A DNA stretch of 64,000 nucleotides from Oleisolibacter albus (GCF_003336875.1 NZ_QGNJ01000004.1:62001-126000), one strand, 5' to 3'; shown: positions 26,647 to 36,555, counted from the first letter of the stretch. Program-made: numbers and translations. Notes: a model not told the origin generated them from the sequence alone.

Positions 26647-27213
26647 TCAGACGATTTTGCCATCAATATTCCGCAACAGGTCGCGGATCTCGGCCAGCAA
26701 CGGGGCTGTTGCGTCCCCGACCGGGGCCGATACGGGGCCGGGGGCCTCCGGCCGGGCCTCGCTGTGCATCTGCTGGTCGCGTTGGGCCAGAACCCGTTCC
26801 TGGAAGGCTTTGGCCCCCACCAGCCCGACCAGATCGGCGGCGCTGCTGCCCGGCGTGGCGCTGGCGCCCGCCGTCTCGATGCGCAGGGTGCACAGCCCCA
26901 GCGCGTTCAACAGCGGCCCGCGGATCAGCGACAGGTCCTGGATCTTGTCCAGCGGGATGGTGCGCTCGCGCTGGAACAGGATGCCATAGCTGAAATAGAG
27001 CCGCCGCCGTGTCAGCCGGCAGCGGATGGTGGTGAAGAAATGGCCGGACCACCACCAGGCCGCCCACAGCGACAGCGGCAGCAGCACCAGCCCGATGCCG
27101 GTCACGGCCAGCAGCAGGCCGGCCTTCAGGAACAGATACAGCCGCAGCTTGGGATCGAAGACCGCCGTTTCCAGCAGATCGGGATCGGGGCCGGTGGATG
27201 GAACGGGCGCCAT
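26647..27213 (-). CDS. Bacterial PH-domain (YdbS/DUF304-like) membrane protein
   Basis: 188 residues. One long hydrophobic hairpin (FLKAGLLLAVTGIGLVLLPLSLWAAWWW) is followed by a bPH2 domain with the hallmark LYFSYGILFQRERTIPLDKIQDLSLIRGP. The tail (ADLVGLVGAKAFQERVLAQRDQQ) continues as a predicted helix. Members sit in the inner membrane; their role is not settled. Single gene. Confidence 0.8.
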   Translation of the reverse strand: MAPVPSTGPDPDLLETAVFDPKLRLYLFLKAGLLLAVTGIGLVLLPLSLWAAWWWSGHFFTTIRCRLTRRRLYFSYGILFQRERTIPLDKIQDLSLIRGPLLNALGLCTLRIETAGASATPGSSAADLVGLVGAKAFQERVLAQRDQQMHSEARPEAPGPVSAPVGDATAPLLAEIRDLLRNIDGKIV

Positions 27214-27357
27214 GGGATCTCCCCGTCAGGGTTGTGCTGCTCTATCCTGCCGTGTCGGAGGGGCCGATGCCAGCCCGCCGGGCATGGCTGCCCGCAAGCG
27301 GCTGCCGCCGGCGTGGGGTTGACAGGCGGGGGCAGCGGGGCACCTATCGCCCCCATC

Positions 27358-28509
27358 ATGCCGCGCGATCCCCGTTCCCCCCGCCAGACCCCGCCCGCCC
27401 GCTCCGCCCAGGCCAACCGGACCGGACCCGGCCCGATGGCGCCGACCCAGTCTCTGCCGGACCACAGCCCGCCGGCCCGGACCCTGCGGCGCCCGGCTGA
27501 GCTGGTGGAGCAGGGGCTGGTATCCGCCGAGCGGCTGCCGGCGCTGGAGGCGGTGGCCCGGTCTTTCGCCGTGGCCGTGACCCCGGCCATGGCCGCGGCC
27601 ATCGACCCGGCCGATCCGGCCGATCCTATTGCCGCCCAGTTCGTGCCGAGCGAGGCCGAACTGACGGTCCTGCCGGAGGAACGGGCCGATCCCATCGGCG
27701 ACGAGCCCTTCTCCCCCGTCAAGGGCATCGTCCACCGCTATCATGACCGGGTGCTGCTGAAGCCGGTGCATGTCTGCCCGATCTATTGCCGCTTCTGCTT
27801 CCGGCGGGAGATGGTGGGGCCGGGCGGCGAGGGGCTGGACGCGGCCGAGCTGGATGCGGCCCTGGCCTATATCGCCTCCCGGCCGCAGATCTGGGAAGTG
27901 GTCATGACCGGCGGCGATCCCATGATCCTGGCGCCGCGGCGCATGGCCGAGCTGGTGGAGCGGCTGAACGCCATTGCGCACCTGGGGCTGGTGCGCATCC
28001 ACACCCGTGTGCCCATCGTCGATCCCGACCGCATCACGGCCGAACTGGTGGCGGCGCTGAAGGGCAGCCGCATCCCCACCTGGGTCATGCTGCATTCCAA
28101 CCACTGGCAGGAACTGACGCAGGCCGCCCGCGCCGCCATCGGCCGGCTGGTCGATGCCGGTATCCCCATGCTGGCCCAGACCGTGCTGCTGAAGGGCATC
28201 AACGACGATGTGGAGACGCTGACCCGCACCTTCCGCGCCCTGGTCGGCGCCCGGGTCAAGCCGCACTATCTCCACCATGGCGATCTGGCCAAGGGCACCA
28301 GCCATTTCCGCACCAGCCTGGCCGAGGGCCAGGCGCTGATGCGGGCCTTGCGCGGCGATGTCTCCGGCCTGTGCCAGCCCACCTATGTGCTGGACATCCC
28401 CGGCGGCCACGGCAAGGTGCCGGTGGGGCCGGGCTATCTCACCGACCATGGCGACGGGCAATGGACGGTGGAGGACCCCCGCGGCAACCGCCACGCCTAC
28501 AGGGGGTGA
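27358..28509 (+). CDS. Lysine 2,3-aminomutase-family radical SAM enzyme
   Basis: 383 residues from the ATG at 27358. The iron-sulfur motif CPIYCRFCFR (C-x3-C-x2-C) sits near residue 142, with the family motifs VVMTGGDPMIL and HPHYLHHGDLAKGT-like KPHYLHHGDLAKGT, where PLP and substrate bind, and a final IPGGHGKVPVGP. Members form beta-lysine, either free (KamA) or on elongation factor P (EpmB). Length and the short C-terminus favour the EpmB-like group, but neither efp nor epmA is in the window. The first 45 residues are a disordered Pro-rich extension. Confidence 0.85.
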   Translation: MPRDPRSPRQTPPARSAQANRTGPGPMAPTQSLPDHSPPARTLRRPAELVEQGLVSAERLPALEAVARSFAVAVTPAMAAAIDPADPADPIAAQFVPSEAELTVLPEERADPIGDEPFSPVKGIVHRYHDRVLLKPVHVCPIYCRFCFRREMVGPGGEGLDAAELDAALAYIASRPQIWEVVMTGGDPMILAPRRMAELVERLNAIAHLGLVRIHTRVPIVDPDRITAELVAALKGSRIPTWVMLHSNHWQELTQAARAAIGRLVDAGIPMLAQTVLLKGINDDVETLTRTFRALVGARVKPHYLHHGDLAKGTSHFRTSLAEGQALMRALRGDVSGLCQPTYVLDIPGGHGKVPVGPGYLTDHGDGQWTVEDPRGNRHAYRG

Positions 28510-28512
28510 GGA

Positions 28513-29235
28513 TCAGCCCAGGCGGTCCGGCCGCTCGCCGAGGTAGCGCTGCACCGCGGCCAGGGCCGGCGAGCGGAACTGGCGGCTGTAGAGGATGAAG
28601 GTCACCCAGGCCACGGCGGCCATGGACGCATAGGGGTGGACGAACCAGCCCAGCGAGGCGAAGGCGTAGTAATAGGCGCGCATGCCGGCGTTGAAGTTGC
28701 GCACGGCCATGGACATCATCTGCGCCGCCCCTTCCGCCATTTCCTCCACCCGCGGGCCGGGGTCCAGTGGTGCTGCGCCGATCAGGGCGATGGTGTAGTT
28801 GTACTGGCGCACCGCCCAGGTGAACTTGAAGAAGGCATAGACGAAGATACCGATCAGCAGCAGCAGCTTCACCTCGAACAGAAGCTGGCTGGTGCGGCTG
28901 GCCACGCCCAGGTCGGTGGCCAGCTGGTGCGCCTTGTCCGACCCGGCCAGACCGCCCACCAGACCGGCCAGCAGCAGCACGCTGGTGGAGGCGAAGAAGG
29001 ACACGCTGTTGATGAGGTGGCCCATCAGCATGCCGTCCATCACCCGGTTGTCCCGGTGCAGCATGTTGCGCATCCAGTCCACCCGCACCATGGCCATGTG
29101 CCGGTTCAGGCTCAGCGTGCCGCCGACGCTGCGGTTGGCCAGCCGGCTGTAGACGATCCAGAAGCCGAACAGCCAGACCAGGAACAGCCAGTCGGGCGGG
29201 GTCAGGTCGGCAAGCAGGCGCTGAAGCATGGTCAT
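28513..29235 (-). CDS. DUF599 family membrane protein
   Basis: 240 residues. Four hydrophobic segments are visible: DWLFLVWLFGFWIVYS near 14-30, SFFASTSVLLLAGLVGGLAG near 80-98, LLLLIGIFVYAFFKFTW near 125-141, and ASMAAVAWVTFILY near 203-217. The NRHMAMVRVDWMRNMLHRDNRVMDG stretch is typical of DUF599. Inner-membrane location; function unknown. Convergent with the aminomutase gene, 3 nt apart. Confidence 0.82.
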   Translation of the reverse strand: MTMLQRLLADLTPPDWLFLVWLFGFWIVYSRLANRSVGGTLSLNRHMAMVRVDWMRNMLHRDNRVMDGMLMGHLINSVSFFASTSVLLLAGLVGGLAGSDKAHQLATDLGVASRTSQLLFEVKLLLLIGIFVYAFFKFTWAVRQYNYTIALIGAAPLDPGPRVEEMAEGAAQMMSMAVRNFNAGMRAYYYAFASLGWFVHPYASMAAVAWVTFILYSRQFRSPALAAVQRYLGERPDRLG

Positions 29236-29323
29236 CGGTCCGGAAAGGGCGGGGACATGCCGGCGGGGACGACCCGCCGGCGCTGAACGGGATAGGACGG
29301 GGGGCTTGCGGATCGGCGGCGGG

Positions 29324-31129
29324 TCAGAAGCCGGCGGCGTGGCCGTCCACCCGCATTTCGGTGGCCCCCCGGTAGACGCCGGTGGCGGCGTCGCGCTGGA
29401 TGCCCTCGTAGCTGCCGTAATGGGTGCCGGGCTTGTACATCACGGCATGGCCGCGGCGCTTCAGCTCCGCCAGCACCGCCGGGTCGATGCCCTGTTCCAG
29501 ATACAGCTCGCCCACGCCCTTGCCCGGTTCCCCGGTCGGTTCGGCGCTGCCGTCATGCTGCCAGCGGGCGGCGTCGCCCGCCTCCTGCACGCCCATGCCG
29601 AAATCGATCATGTTGACCAGCACCTGCACCTGCCCCTGGGGCTGCATGGCGCCGCCCATGACGCCGAAGGCCAGCCAGGGCTCGCCATTCCTGGTGACGA
29701 AACCGGGGATGATGGTGTGGAACGGGCGCTTGCCCGGCGCATAGGCGTTGGGATGGGCGGGGTTGAGGGCGAACTGCTCGCCCCGGTCCTGCAGCATGAA
29801 GCCCAGCCCGTCCGGCACCAGGCCCGAGCCCATGCCGCGATAGTTCGACTGGATCAGCGCCACCATCATCCCGTCCTTGTCGGCCGTGGCCAGGAAGATG
29901 GTGTCCTTCGATTCCGGCATGGTGCCGGGAGCGGGGTCGGCCGCCGCCCGGTCCATCCGGATCAGCGGCCGGCGCTCGGCCGCATAATCCTTGCTGACCA
30001 GACGCTCCAGCGGAACCTTGACGAAGGCCGGGTCGGCGTACCAGCGGGCGCGGTCGGCGAAGGCCAGCTTCTTGGCCTCCGCCATCACATGGATCATGTC
30101 GGCGGAATTGTGCCCCATGGCCTTGAGGTCGAAGCCCTCCAGCAGGTTCAGCATCTGCAGCGTGGCCAGCCCCTGCCCGTTGGGCGGGATCTGCCAGACA
30201 TCATAGCCGCGGTAATTGGTGGAGATGGGCTCGACCCAGGTGCTGCTGTGGGCGGCGAAATCCTCGGCCCGCAGCGGACCGCCGATCCGCTTCATATAGG
30301 CGTCGATGGTGCCGGCCACCGGCCCCGTGTAGAAGGCGTCGCGCCCGCCCTTGGCCAGCAGCTCATAGGTGCGGGCCAGATCCGGGTTGCGGAAGACCTG
30401 TCCGGCCGCCGGCGCCTTGCCGTCGATCAGATAGGTCTTGCGGGCGTTCTCCTTCTCCTCGATGACGTCCATCGCCAAGATGCGCGTCATGTTGCGGTTC
30501 CAGGCATAGGCCACATAGGGGCTCAAGGGGAAGCCGTCGCGGGCATAGGCGATGGCCGGGGCCAGGATCCTGTCCATGGGCAGCTTGCCGAAGCGTTGGT
30601 GCAGGCTGAACCAGCCATCCACCGCCCCCGGCACCGTCACCGAAAGGGAGCCGTGACTGGGGATGGCGTCGCGGTCGCCCAGGCGCCGGCGCAGCTGCTC
30701 CAGAGTCTGTCCCAGCGGCGCCCGGCCGGAGGCGTTGAGCCCCACCACCTTGCGCGTTTTGGGGTCCCAGACCAGGGCGAACAGGTCGCCGCCCATGCCG
30801 GACCCGGTGGGTTCGACCAGCCCCAGCGTGGCGTTGGCGGCGATGGCCGCATCCACGGCGGAGCCGCCCTGCTGCAGGATGCTGATGGCCGCCTGGGTGG
30901 CCAGGGGCTGGCTGGTGGCGGCGATGCCGTTCCGGGCGATGATCTCGGCCCGCGTGGCGAAGTTGGCGCCCACCAGCCGGTCGCCGCGGCCGGGCTGGGC
31001 CAGCGTCTCGGCCGCCCCGGCGATCTCCGTCATCAGCGGCATGGATACCAGCGCCGCCAGCAGCAGCGCCCCCGCCCGCCACCGGTTCCGTCCGTCCCGG
31101 CCTGCTCCATGCTGCATCCCCCGCTCCAT
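29324..31129 (-). CDS. ggt: Gamma-glutamyltransferase
   Basis: 601 residues from the ATG at 31129 (GGAAGG upstream; 31117 also possible). Signal peptide near 17-38 (ALLLAALVSMPLMTEIAGA), so periplasmic. The enzyme is made as one chain and cuts itself before a threonine; here the site is probably T in ESKDTIFLATADKDG. Other family motifs: GGSAVDAAIAANATLGLVEPTGSGMGGD and NPPNGQG-like IPPNGQGLATLQMLN. It hydrolyses glutathione and gamma-glutamyl compounds. The DTTHFS motif of E. coli is DTIFLA, a variant of unclear effect. Confidence 0.9.
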   Translation of the reverse strand: MERGMQHGAGRDGRNRWRAGALLLAALVSMPLMTEIAGAAETLAQPGRGDRLVGANFATRAEIIARNGIAATSQPLATQAAISILQQGGSAVDAAIAANATLGLVEPTGSGMGGDLFALVWDPKTRKVVGLNASGRAPLGQTLEQLRRRLGDRDAIPSHGSLSVTVPGAVDGWFSLHQRFGKLPMDRILAPAIAYARDGFPLSPYVAYAWNRNMTRILAMDVIEEKENARKTYLIDGKAPAAGQVFRNPDLARTYELLAKGGRDAFYTGPVAGTIDAYMKRIGGPLRAEDFAAHSSTWVEPISTNYRGYDVWQIPPNGQGLATLQMLNLLEGFDLKAMGHNSADMIHVMAEAKKLAFADRARWYADPAFVKVPLERLVSKDYAAERRPLIRMDRAAADPAPGTMPESKDTIFLATADKDGMMVALIQSNYRGMGSGLVPDGLGFMLQDRGEQFALNPAHPNAYAPGKRPFHTIIPGFVTRNGEPWLAFGVMGGAMQPQGQVQVLVNMIDFGMGVQEAGDAARWQHDGSAEPTGEPGKGVGELYLEQGIDPAVLAELKRRGHAVMYKPGTHYGSYEGIQRDAATGVYRGATEMRVDGHAAGF

Positions 31130-31321
31130 GTCCGTTGCGCCTTCCCGCCGGTCATTGCCTGTGCCAGGTCCTTCGGACCCCGCCCGGTCTTCCGCCCATC
31201 TAGGCCATGGCGGCCCCGCCGGTGCAAGATGCGCTTGACCGGCGGGGGGCGGGCCGGGGCACTCTGCCCCGGCAGGGGCCACGCTTCCGGAAGGGGCGGC
31301 GATCGACGGCCCCGGTGATCA

Positions 31322-32227
31322 ATGGCCGTGGCGATGACGGGGAGAGGGGCGGTGCAGGTTCAGGTCAATGGTGTCCCCCTGTTCTTCGATGTGGAGGGTG
31401 CCGCGCTGGTGCCGGACGGCGATATCCTGCGTCCGCGGCCGACAGTGCTGCTGCTGCATGGCGGTCCCGGATTCGACCATGCCAGCTTCAAGCCGGCCTT
31501 CACCGCCCTGACCGATTGCTGCCAGCTGGTCTATCTCGACCATCGCGGCCAGGGCCGCAGCGGCGGCGGCCGCTCCGGCTGGACGCTGGACCAGTGGGCC
31601 GACGATGTGCGCGGCCTCTGCGACGCGCTGGGCATCGTCAAGCCGGTGGTGCTGGGCAACAGCTTCGGCGGCTTCGTGGCCCAGGCCTATCTGGCCCGCC
31701 ACCCCGACCATGCCGCCGGGGTGATCCTGTCCTCCACCGCCGCCCGCATGACTCTCGACCTGATCCTGGCCGCGTTCGAGCGCCGCGGCGGGCCGGCCAT
31801 CCGCGATGCCGCCGCCGCCTTCTGGCAGGATGTGCGGGCCGAGAAGGTGGAGGCCTATGCCCAGGTCTGCATGCCCTTCTACACGGCGGCCCGCCCGCGC
31901 GACGGCGTGCCCGGCCGCGCCCGCTCCATCGTGCGGCCGGAGGTGCTGGAGCATTTCTCCGGCCGCGACGGCGAGATGTGGCGCATGGATTTCCGCGACA
32001 GCCTGCGCCGGGTGCGGGTGCCCGTGCTGCTGCTGGCCGGCGACCTGGACCCGGTGACGCCGTGGGAATGCGCCGAGGAGCTGGCGGCGTGTCTGCCGCC
32101 GCGGCATCTGACCTATCACCGCCAGCCCGATTGCGGCCACGGCCTCTGGCGCGACCAGCCCGACCGCACCTTCGCCGCCATCCGCGCCTTCATCCGGCGG
32201 GTGGCGGCCGAGTGCCAGTGCGGCTGA
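31322..32227 (+). CDS. Alpha/beta hydrolase, proline iminopeptidase-like
   Basis: 301 residues. Oxyanion motif LLHGGPGFDH, nucleophile elbow GNSFGG with the catalytic Ser, acid in LAGDLDPVTP, and His in CGHGLW. This set is typical of the S33/proline iminopeptidase group, but the substrate may be a small ester or lactone instead. No signal peptide. A GTG at 31352 has a better RBS (GGAGAGG) than the ATG at 31322 and may be the true start. Confidence 0.85.
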   Translation: MAVAMTGRGAVQVQVNGVPLFFDVEGAALVPDGDILRPRPTVLLLHGGPGFDHASFKPAFTALTDCCQLVYLDHRGQGRSGGGRSGWTLDQWADDVRGLCDALGIVKPVVLGNSFGGFVAQAYLARHPDHAAGVILSSTAARMTLDLILAAFERRGGPAIRDAAAAFWQDVRAEKVEAYAQVCMPFYTAARPRDGVPGRARSIVRPEVLEHFSGRDGEMWRMDFRDSLRRVRVPVLLLAGDLDPVTPWECAEELAACLPPRHLTYHRQPDCGHGLWRDQPDRTFAAIRAFIRRVAAECQCG

Positions 32228-32392
32228 TGCCGACCCGGTCCAATCCAAGCGGGCCGTTGCAGGGGGCCGTTGCATCCCCGACGCGCCTGTTCCCCCCGTG
32301 ATTCCACAGAGTCAGAGGACCGACCCGGCGGCAAAAGACAAACCCCAGGGCACCGGAGCGCCCCGCGACTGTCCCGGAATGTCGAGGAAAGC

Positions 32393-32466
32393 TGGAGCGG
32401 GTGAAGGGAATCGAACCCTCGTCGTAAGCTTGGGAAGCTTCTGCTCTACCATTGAGCTACACCCGC
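32393..32466 (-). tRNA. tRNA-Gly(CCC)
   Basis: 74 nt with CCA encoded. The acceptor GCGGGTG pairs with CACCCGC, the D arm is GCTC/GAGC, the anticodon loop is TTCCCAA (anticodon CCC), and the T arm has GTTCGATTC. The first anticodon-stem pair is a G-A mismatch. Discriminator T. Confidence 0.95.
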
Positions 32467-32558
32467 GCTGGGACGGCTTTATACGGTGTCCGCCGCTGCG
32501 GTTCAAGGGTCTTCGCGGCGATGGGGGCGCGGGGACCCCGCCGGAGGGTCAGGAGGCG

Positions 32559-33263
32559 TCAGCGCGCGGCGCGCCGCAGTCGGCGTCGTCCGCCCCCGGA
32601 CGGGGCCGCGGCATCCAGATCGGCGGGGCGGCCATCCTCGTGCACCGCCAGCGGCGTGATCGCGGCGACCGCATCCGCCGTCACGCCGGCCGTGGCCGGC
32701 AACGGATGGGCGAGGGGCGGGGTCTGCTGGCCCGGATGCGGGGTGCGGCCGGCCTTCGACCGGGACACGCGCCCGACCATGCCGGTCACCCCGTCCAGGG
32801 CGCCGGGCACCAGCTCCAGCCCCAGGAAGCGGGCCGGGTCCACCGGACCCGGCAGGGCCAGGGCCAGTGTCTTCTCGCGGCTGAAACCGAAGCGCACATA
32901 GTAGGGCGCATCGCCCACCAGGATGACGATGGCGTGGCCCAGCTCGGCCGCGCGGGCCAGGCTGTGCCGGATCAGCCGGCCGCCCAGCCCCTGGCTGCGC
33001 CAGGCCTCGGCCACGGCGATCGGCCCCAGCAGCAGGGCCGGCGTGGTGCCGCCCAGCAGGATCGGCCAATAGCGGATGCTGGCCACCACCTGCTCCTGCC
33101 CGGCGGCGTCGGTGTCGATGGCGACGAAGGACAGGTCGGCGATGGGCGCCACGTTCCGGCGCAGCCGGTACACGGTCTTCTTGTTGCGCTTGGGGCCGAA
33201 GGAGGTGTCGAGCAGGGCTTCGATGGCGCCGGCATGCGCCGGCTGCTCAAGCGTGATGTTCAT
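32559..33263 (-). CDS. GNAT-family N-acetyltransferase
   Basis: 234 residues from the ATG at 33263. The acetyl-CoA loop is RSQGLGGRLIRHSLARAAELG near 95-115, preceded by LLLGPIAVAEAW and followed by VGDAPYYVRFGF, as in predicted YhbS-type acetyltransferases. The C-terminal 60 residues are Ala/Pro/Arg-rich and look disordered, an extension beyond the normal 165-170 residues. Substrate unknown. Confidence 0.82.
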   Translation of the reverse strand: MNITLEQPAHAGAIEALLDTSFGPKRNKKTVYRLRRNVAPIADLSFVAIDTDAAGQEQVVASIRYWPILLGGTTPALLLGPIAVAEAWRSQGLGGRLIRHSLARAAELGHAIVILVGDAPYYVRFGFSREKTLALALPGPVDPARFLGLELVPGALDGVTGMVGRVSRSKAGRTPHPGQQTPPLAHPLPATAGVTADAVAAITPLAVHEDGRPADLDAAAPSGGGRRRLRRAAR

Positions 33264-33752
33264 CTCTGTGGGGTGTCCCGGCACTACGGAAACGGGGGAA
33301 GCGAATTCTTCGCCGGCCGGGGCCCCCGTGCGCATGGCGCCGTCAGCCCAGGGCGGAACGAATGGACCGCCCGGTCAGGGGGCGGACGCAGGGTCGTCGT
33401 CGCAGGGAAATGAGGCGCAGCATTGCGCGGCTCGTCGGCAGTTGCATCTGATCGCGGTATATGACGGCAACCGCCCCGGCACGCAAGGGCGATTTTCCAG
33501 TCCGATCCCCGCGCCGGGCGGCCAACGGCCCTGCGAACTTTGCGCGGCGGCCACCATCCCCCGGCCGCGGCGGCCGGTCGGCCCGGACCGGGCCGGAAAA
33601 GGCGGGGCCGGACCGGCGGCTGTGCGCTTGCAACAGGCATTGGACCCGGCCCCGTCCCGCCCTATAGTGCAGCCGCAACACAGTTCCGCGTCCTTGCAAC
33701 GCGGCGGATGGATGTTCACGGCCCGGCGGACGTGGACCGGAGGGAGTGACAG
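33264..33752. other. Long intergenic region between GNAT gene and apaG
   Basis: 489 nt with no supported gene; open frames here are short or antisense and lack family patterns. It holds the apaG promoter at 33640-33668. Nothing else was recognised. Confidence 0.6.
33640..33668 (+). promoter_or_regulatory. Sigma-70 promoter of apaG
   Basis: TTGGAC at 33640-33645 and TATAGT at 33663-33668, spaced 17 nt. This is close to the consensus and stands out in a GC-rich region 85 nt before the GTG start of apaG. Confidence 0.7.
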
Positions 33753-34145
33753 GTGTACAGCGAATCCACGCGGTCCATTCGCGTGTCGGTCGAGCCGCGC
33801 TATCTGCCCGACCAGTCGGACCCGGCCGAGGGCCGCTATCTCTGGTCCTATACCGTCCGCATCGAGAACCAGGGCGGCGAGACGGTGCAGCTGCGCACCC
33901 GGCACTGGCAGATCACCGACGCGCTGGGCCGGCGGCAGGAGGTGCGCGGCGCCGGTGTGGTGGGCGAACAGCCGGTCCTGACACCCGGCGCGGCCTTCGA
34001 GTACACCAGCGGCACCCCGTTGCCCACACCGTCCGGCATCATGGTCGGCAGCTATCGGATGGTCACGGCCGACGGCGAGCCGTTCGATGTGCGCATCCCC
34101 GCCTTTTCCCTGGACAGCCCGCACCAGCAGCGCTGCCTGCAGTGA
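33753..34145 (+). CDS. apaG: ApaG domain protein
   Basis: 130 residues, the normal length. GTG start at 33753 with GGAGGGAG upstream. A fibronectin-like beta fold is indicated by the family patterns WSYTVRIENQGGETVQLRTRHWQITDA and GAFEYTSGTPL-like AAFEYTSGTPLPTPSGIMVGSYRM. The protein is linked to cobalt/magnesium resistance in enterobacteria; its molecular function is not settled. Single gene. Confidence 0.93.
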   Translation: MYSESTRSIRVSVEPRYLPDQSDPAEGRYLWSYTVRIENQGGETVQLRTRHWQITDALGRRQEVRGAGVVGEQPVLTPGAAFEYTSGTPLPTPSGIMVGSYRMVTADGEPFDVRIPAFSLDSPHQQRCLQ

Positions 34146-34312
34146 GGTGAGGGTGGCCGCGGCGCCGGTGGTGCGGGGCGGCGCCGCCACCCGGAGGGCG
34201 TGATCCGGCTTGAAAGCCCCCCCTTTGCGCTCCACCTTGCCTGCGGAGGCAATGTGCTCCGCTGCGCCGGCCGGTACAGCGGATACCAAGGTTGTTACGA
34301 AGGAGCCTACCC

Positions 34313-34975
34313 GTGACGTCACCCAAAGCGTCGACCGGCACCGTGCTGCCGGGTCCGGCCCATGGCCGCCGCAGCTCGCCCGCCCTGTCCAAGCCCAGCC
34401 GTGCCGAAGCCGAGGCCGCCGTGCGCACGCTGATCCGCTGGGCCGGCGACGATCCCGACCGCGAGGGGCTGGTCGGCACCCCCGACCGTGTGGCCCGGTC
34501 CTATGAGGAGTTCTTCGCGGGTTATGAGGTCGACCCGGTCGAGCTGCTGACCCGCACCTTCGAGGAGACGGACGGCTACGACGAGATGGTGGTCCTGCGC
34601 GGCATCCGCTTCGAGAGCCATTGCGAGCACCATATGGTGCCGATCATCGGCAAGGCCCATGTGGCCTATCTGCCGCGCAACCGGGTCGTGGGCATCTCCA
34701 AGCTGGCCCGCGTGGTCGAGGTCTATGCCAAGCGCCTGCAGATCCAGGAGAAGATGACCTCCCAGATCGCCAACACCATCGAGGAGGTGTTGCAGCCGCT
34801 GGGCGTGGCCGTGGTGATCGAGGCCTCGCACCAGTGCATGACCACCCGCGGCGTGCACAAGCCGGGCGTGACCATGGTGACCAGCCGCATGCTGGGCGCC
34901 TTCCGCAGCGATCCCAAGACCCGCCGCGAATTCCTGGCCATGATCGGCAACCCGTCCAGCAATCTGGAGGCCTGA
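34313..34975 (+). CDS. folE: GTP cyclohydrolase I
   Basis: 220 residues from the GTG at 34313, chosen because GAAGGAG is placed 7 nt before it; the longer frame starts at a TTG without RBS. FolE makes dihydroneopterin triphosphate from GTP, the first step to folate. Zinc and catalytic motifs are intact: [26 protein letters not shown], and [15 protein letters not shown], with two Cys and a His for zinc. The N-terminal 30 residues are poorly conserved. Confidence 0.96.
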   Translation: MTSPKASTGTVLPGPAHGRRSSPALSKPSRAEAEAAVRTLIRWAGDDPDREGLVGTPDRVARSYEEFFAGYEVDPVELLTRTFEETDGYDEMVVLRGIRFESHCEHHMVPIIGKAHVAYLPRNRVVGISKLARVVEVYAKRLQIQEKMTSQIANTIEEVLQPLGVAVVIEASHQCMTTRGVHKPGVTMVTSRMLGAFRSDPKTRREFLAMIGNPSSNLEA

Positions 34976-35008
34976 GCGGCTCCCGGCCGTCCCTGGTCCC
35001 GTCGATGG

Positions 35009-35040
35009 AACCGCCCCCGTGCCGCCGGCCGGGGGCGGTT
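35009..35040. terminator. Bidirectional hairpin terminator between folE and the convergent gene
   Basis: Arms AACCGCCCCC and GGGGGCGGTT with a 12-nt centre. The T-run is weak on both sides, but the position between convergent genes supports the call. Confidence 0.5.
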
Positions 35041-35053
35041 GCGTTCTGGGGGC

Positions 35054-35638
35054 TTACAGGATCACCACCTGGAACAGGGCCGTCTTGATGGCCTGGGACA
35101 GTTGCGCATCGAGGTCGCCGGTCAGTTCCCGCACCAGGGTCAGCATGGTCTTGTCGCGGTCGGCCAGGCTGACATCCTCGCGCACGCTGGTGGAGCGGGC
35201 GACCGCGGCGCTGGCGGACCCGGTGAAGCCCGAGGGCTTGTCGATCAGCACCTCCACGGCCAGACGGCCGGTGTAGCGCTCGGACTGGTCCTTGGTGAAC
35301 CAGCCCTTGACGCCCCCGGTCCGCTTCAGTTCCTCCTCCACCACGGCGGCGTCATGGATGACGATGCGGGCGCGGCCCGCGCTGCCGCCGGCTTTCAGCC
35401 GGCTGGAGGCCCACAGCCGCACGGCGTCCGACGGGGTGATGGGGAGCAGATGCTCCACATTGGGCTCCTTCATCGGCGCCACATAGTCGCTGCTCACCTC
35501 GATCTCGGCCACGTCCAGGGTGATGACGCCACCGCTGGTGAAGGAGAAGCCGTTGGGGTCCTGCGCCCGGGCCGGAAGGGCCAGGGTGGCCAGCGGCAGC
35601 AGGGCGGCCAGGAACAGGCGGGCGAACAGGCGGCGCAT
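35054..35638 (-). CDS. Exported protein of unknown function
   Basis: 194 residues from the ATG at 35638, with a clear signal peptide (MRRLFARLFLAALLPLATLALPARA). The mature part begins with a beta-like segment (VITLDVAEIEVSSDYVAPMKEPNVEHLLPITP) and resembles small alphaproteobacterial periplasmic proteins of unknown role. No lipobox. There are no operon partners: it is convergent with folE and ends well before znuB. Confidence 0.72.
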   Translation of the reverse strand: MRRLFARLFLAALLPLATLALPARAQDPNGFSFTSGGVITLDVAEIEVSSDYVAPMKEPNVEHLLPITPSDAVRLWASSRLKAGGSAGRARIVIHDAAVVEEELKRTGGVKGWFTKDQSERYTGRLAVEVLIDKPSGFTGSASAAVARSTSVREDVSLADRDKTMLTLVRELTGDLDAQLSQAIKTALFQVVIL

Positions 35639-35766
35639 GGACGGAGACCTCGTCGAAAGGGGAACCCGGGCGCATGTTTGCGCCGGGAAGCCGGCAGGAT
35701 CAAGGCGGTCGCACAGGGTCTGCGTGCACCGTGGCGTCCGGCACGCAGCGGCGGTTGCGCGCCGGC

Positions 35767-36555
35767 TCAACGCCCGCGGGCCGGCAGCAGATGTCCGGCC
35801 AGGAACAGGCCGGCGGCGGCAGCGACGATGGCCGGACCGGTCGGCAGATCGGCGGCCAGCGACAGGCCCAGCCCGGCGGCCACGGCCAGCAGCCCGGCTC
35901 CGGCCGCCAGCACGGCCATCTCCTCCGGCCCGCGGGCGAAGCGGCGGGCGGCGGCGGCCGGGATGATCAGCAGGGACGTCACCAGCAGGATGCCGACGAT
36001 CTTCATGGCCAGGGCGATGGTGCCGGCGATCAGCAGCATGAAGATCAGACGGATGCGGCCCACCGGCATGCCCTCCACCCGCGCCAGGTCGGGGTCCACG
36101 GTCAGGGCCAGCAGCCGGCGCCAGATCAGGGCCAGGATCACCAGCACCACGGCCCCGCCGCCCCAGATCCAGGCCAGATCGCCGCCGGTCACGGCCAGGA
36201 TGTCGCCGAACAGATAGGCCAGCAGATCGACCCGCAGCGACTCCATCAGGGCGATGGCGATCAGCCCCAGGCTGAGGGCGGAGTGGGAGATGATGCCCAG
36301 CAGCGTGTCCGTGGCCAACCGCCGCTGCTCCTGCAGCAGGCTCAGCAGCACGGCGATGCCGACACAGACCAGGGCCACGCCGGTGTTCAGCCCGATGCCG
36401 AACAGGAAGCCCAGGGCCACGCCCAGCAGGGCGGAATGGGACAGGGTGTCGCCGAAATAGGCCATGCGGCGCCAGACCACGACACAGCCCAGCGGTCCGG
36501 CCACCAGGGCCAGCCCGGCACCGCCCAGCAGGGCCCGCAGCAGGAAATCATCCAT
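35767..36555 (-). CDS. znuB: Zinc ABC transporter permease ZnuB
   Basis: 262 residues from the ATG at 36555, overlapping the znuC stop by 8 nt. Seven or eight hydrophobic helices; the family motif [17 protein letters not shown] near 35-50 and [12 protein letters not shown] near 115. It forms the membrane channel of the high-affinity zinc importer with ZnuC and ZnuA. Confidence 0.92.
   Translation of the reverse strand: MDDFLLRALLGGAGLALVAGPLGCVVVWRRMAYFGDTLSHSALLGVALGFLFGIGLNTGVALVCVGIAVLLSLLQEQRRLATDTLLGIISHSALSLGLIAIALMESLRVDLLAYLFGDILAVTGGDLAWIWGGGAVVLVILALIWRRLLALTVDPDLARVEGMPVGRIRLIFMLLIAGTIALAMKIVGILLVTSLLIIPAAAARRFARGPEEMAVLAAGAGLLAVAAGLGLSLAADLPTGPAIVAAAAGLFLAGHLLPARGR

Noticed and set aside
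29228-31318. Plus-strand frame of 696 codons
   Set aside because: Antisense shadow of gamma-glutamyltransferase.
32312-32506. Minus-strand small ORF with SSMVEQKLPKLTTRVRFPSPAP
   Set aside because: This is the well-known false protein made by translating a tRNA gene (here tRNA-Gly CCC).
33375-34322. Minus-strand 315-codon ORF over the apaG region
   Set aside because: It is antisense to apaG and its promoter; apaG has a strong match and RBS.
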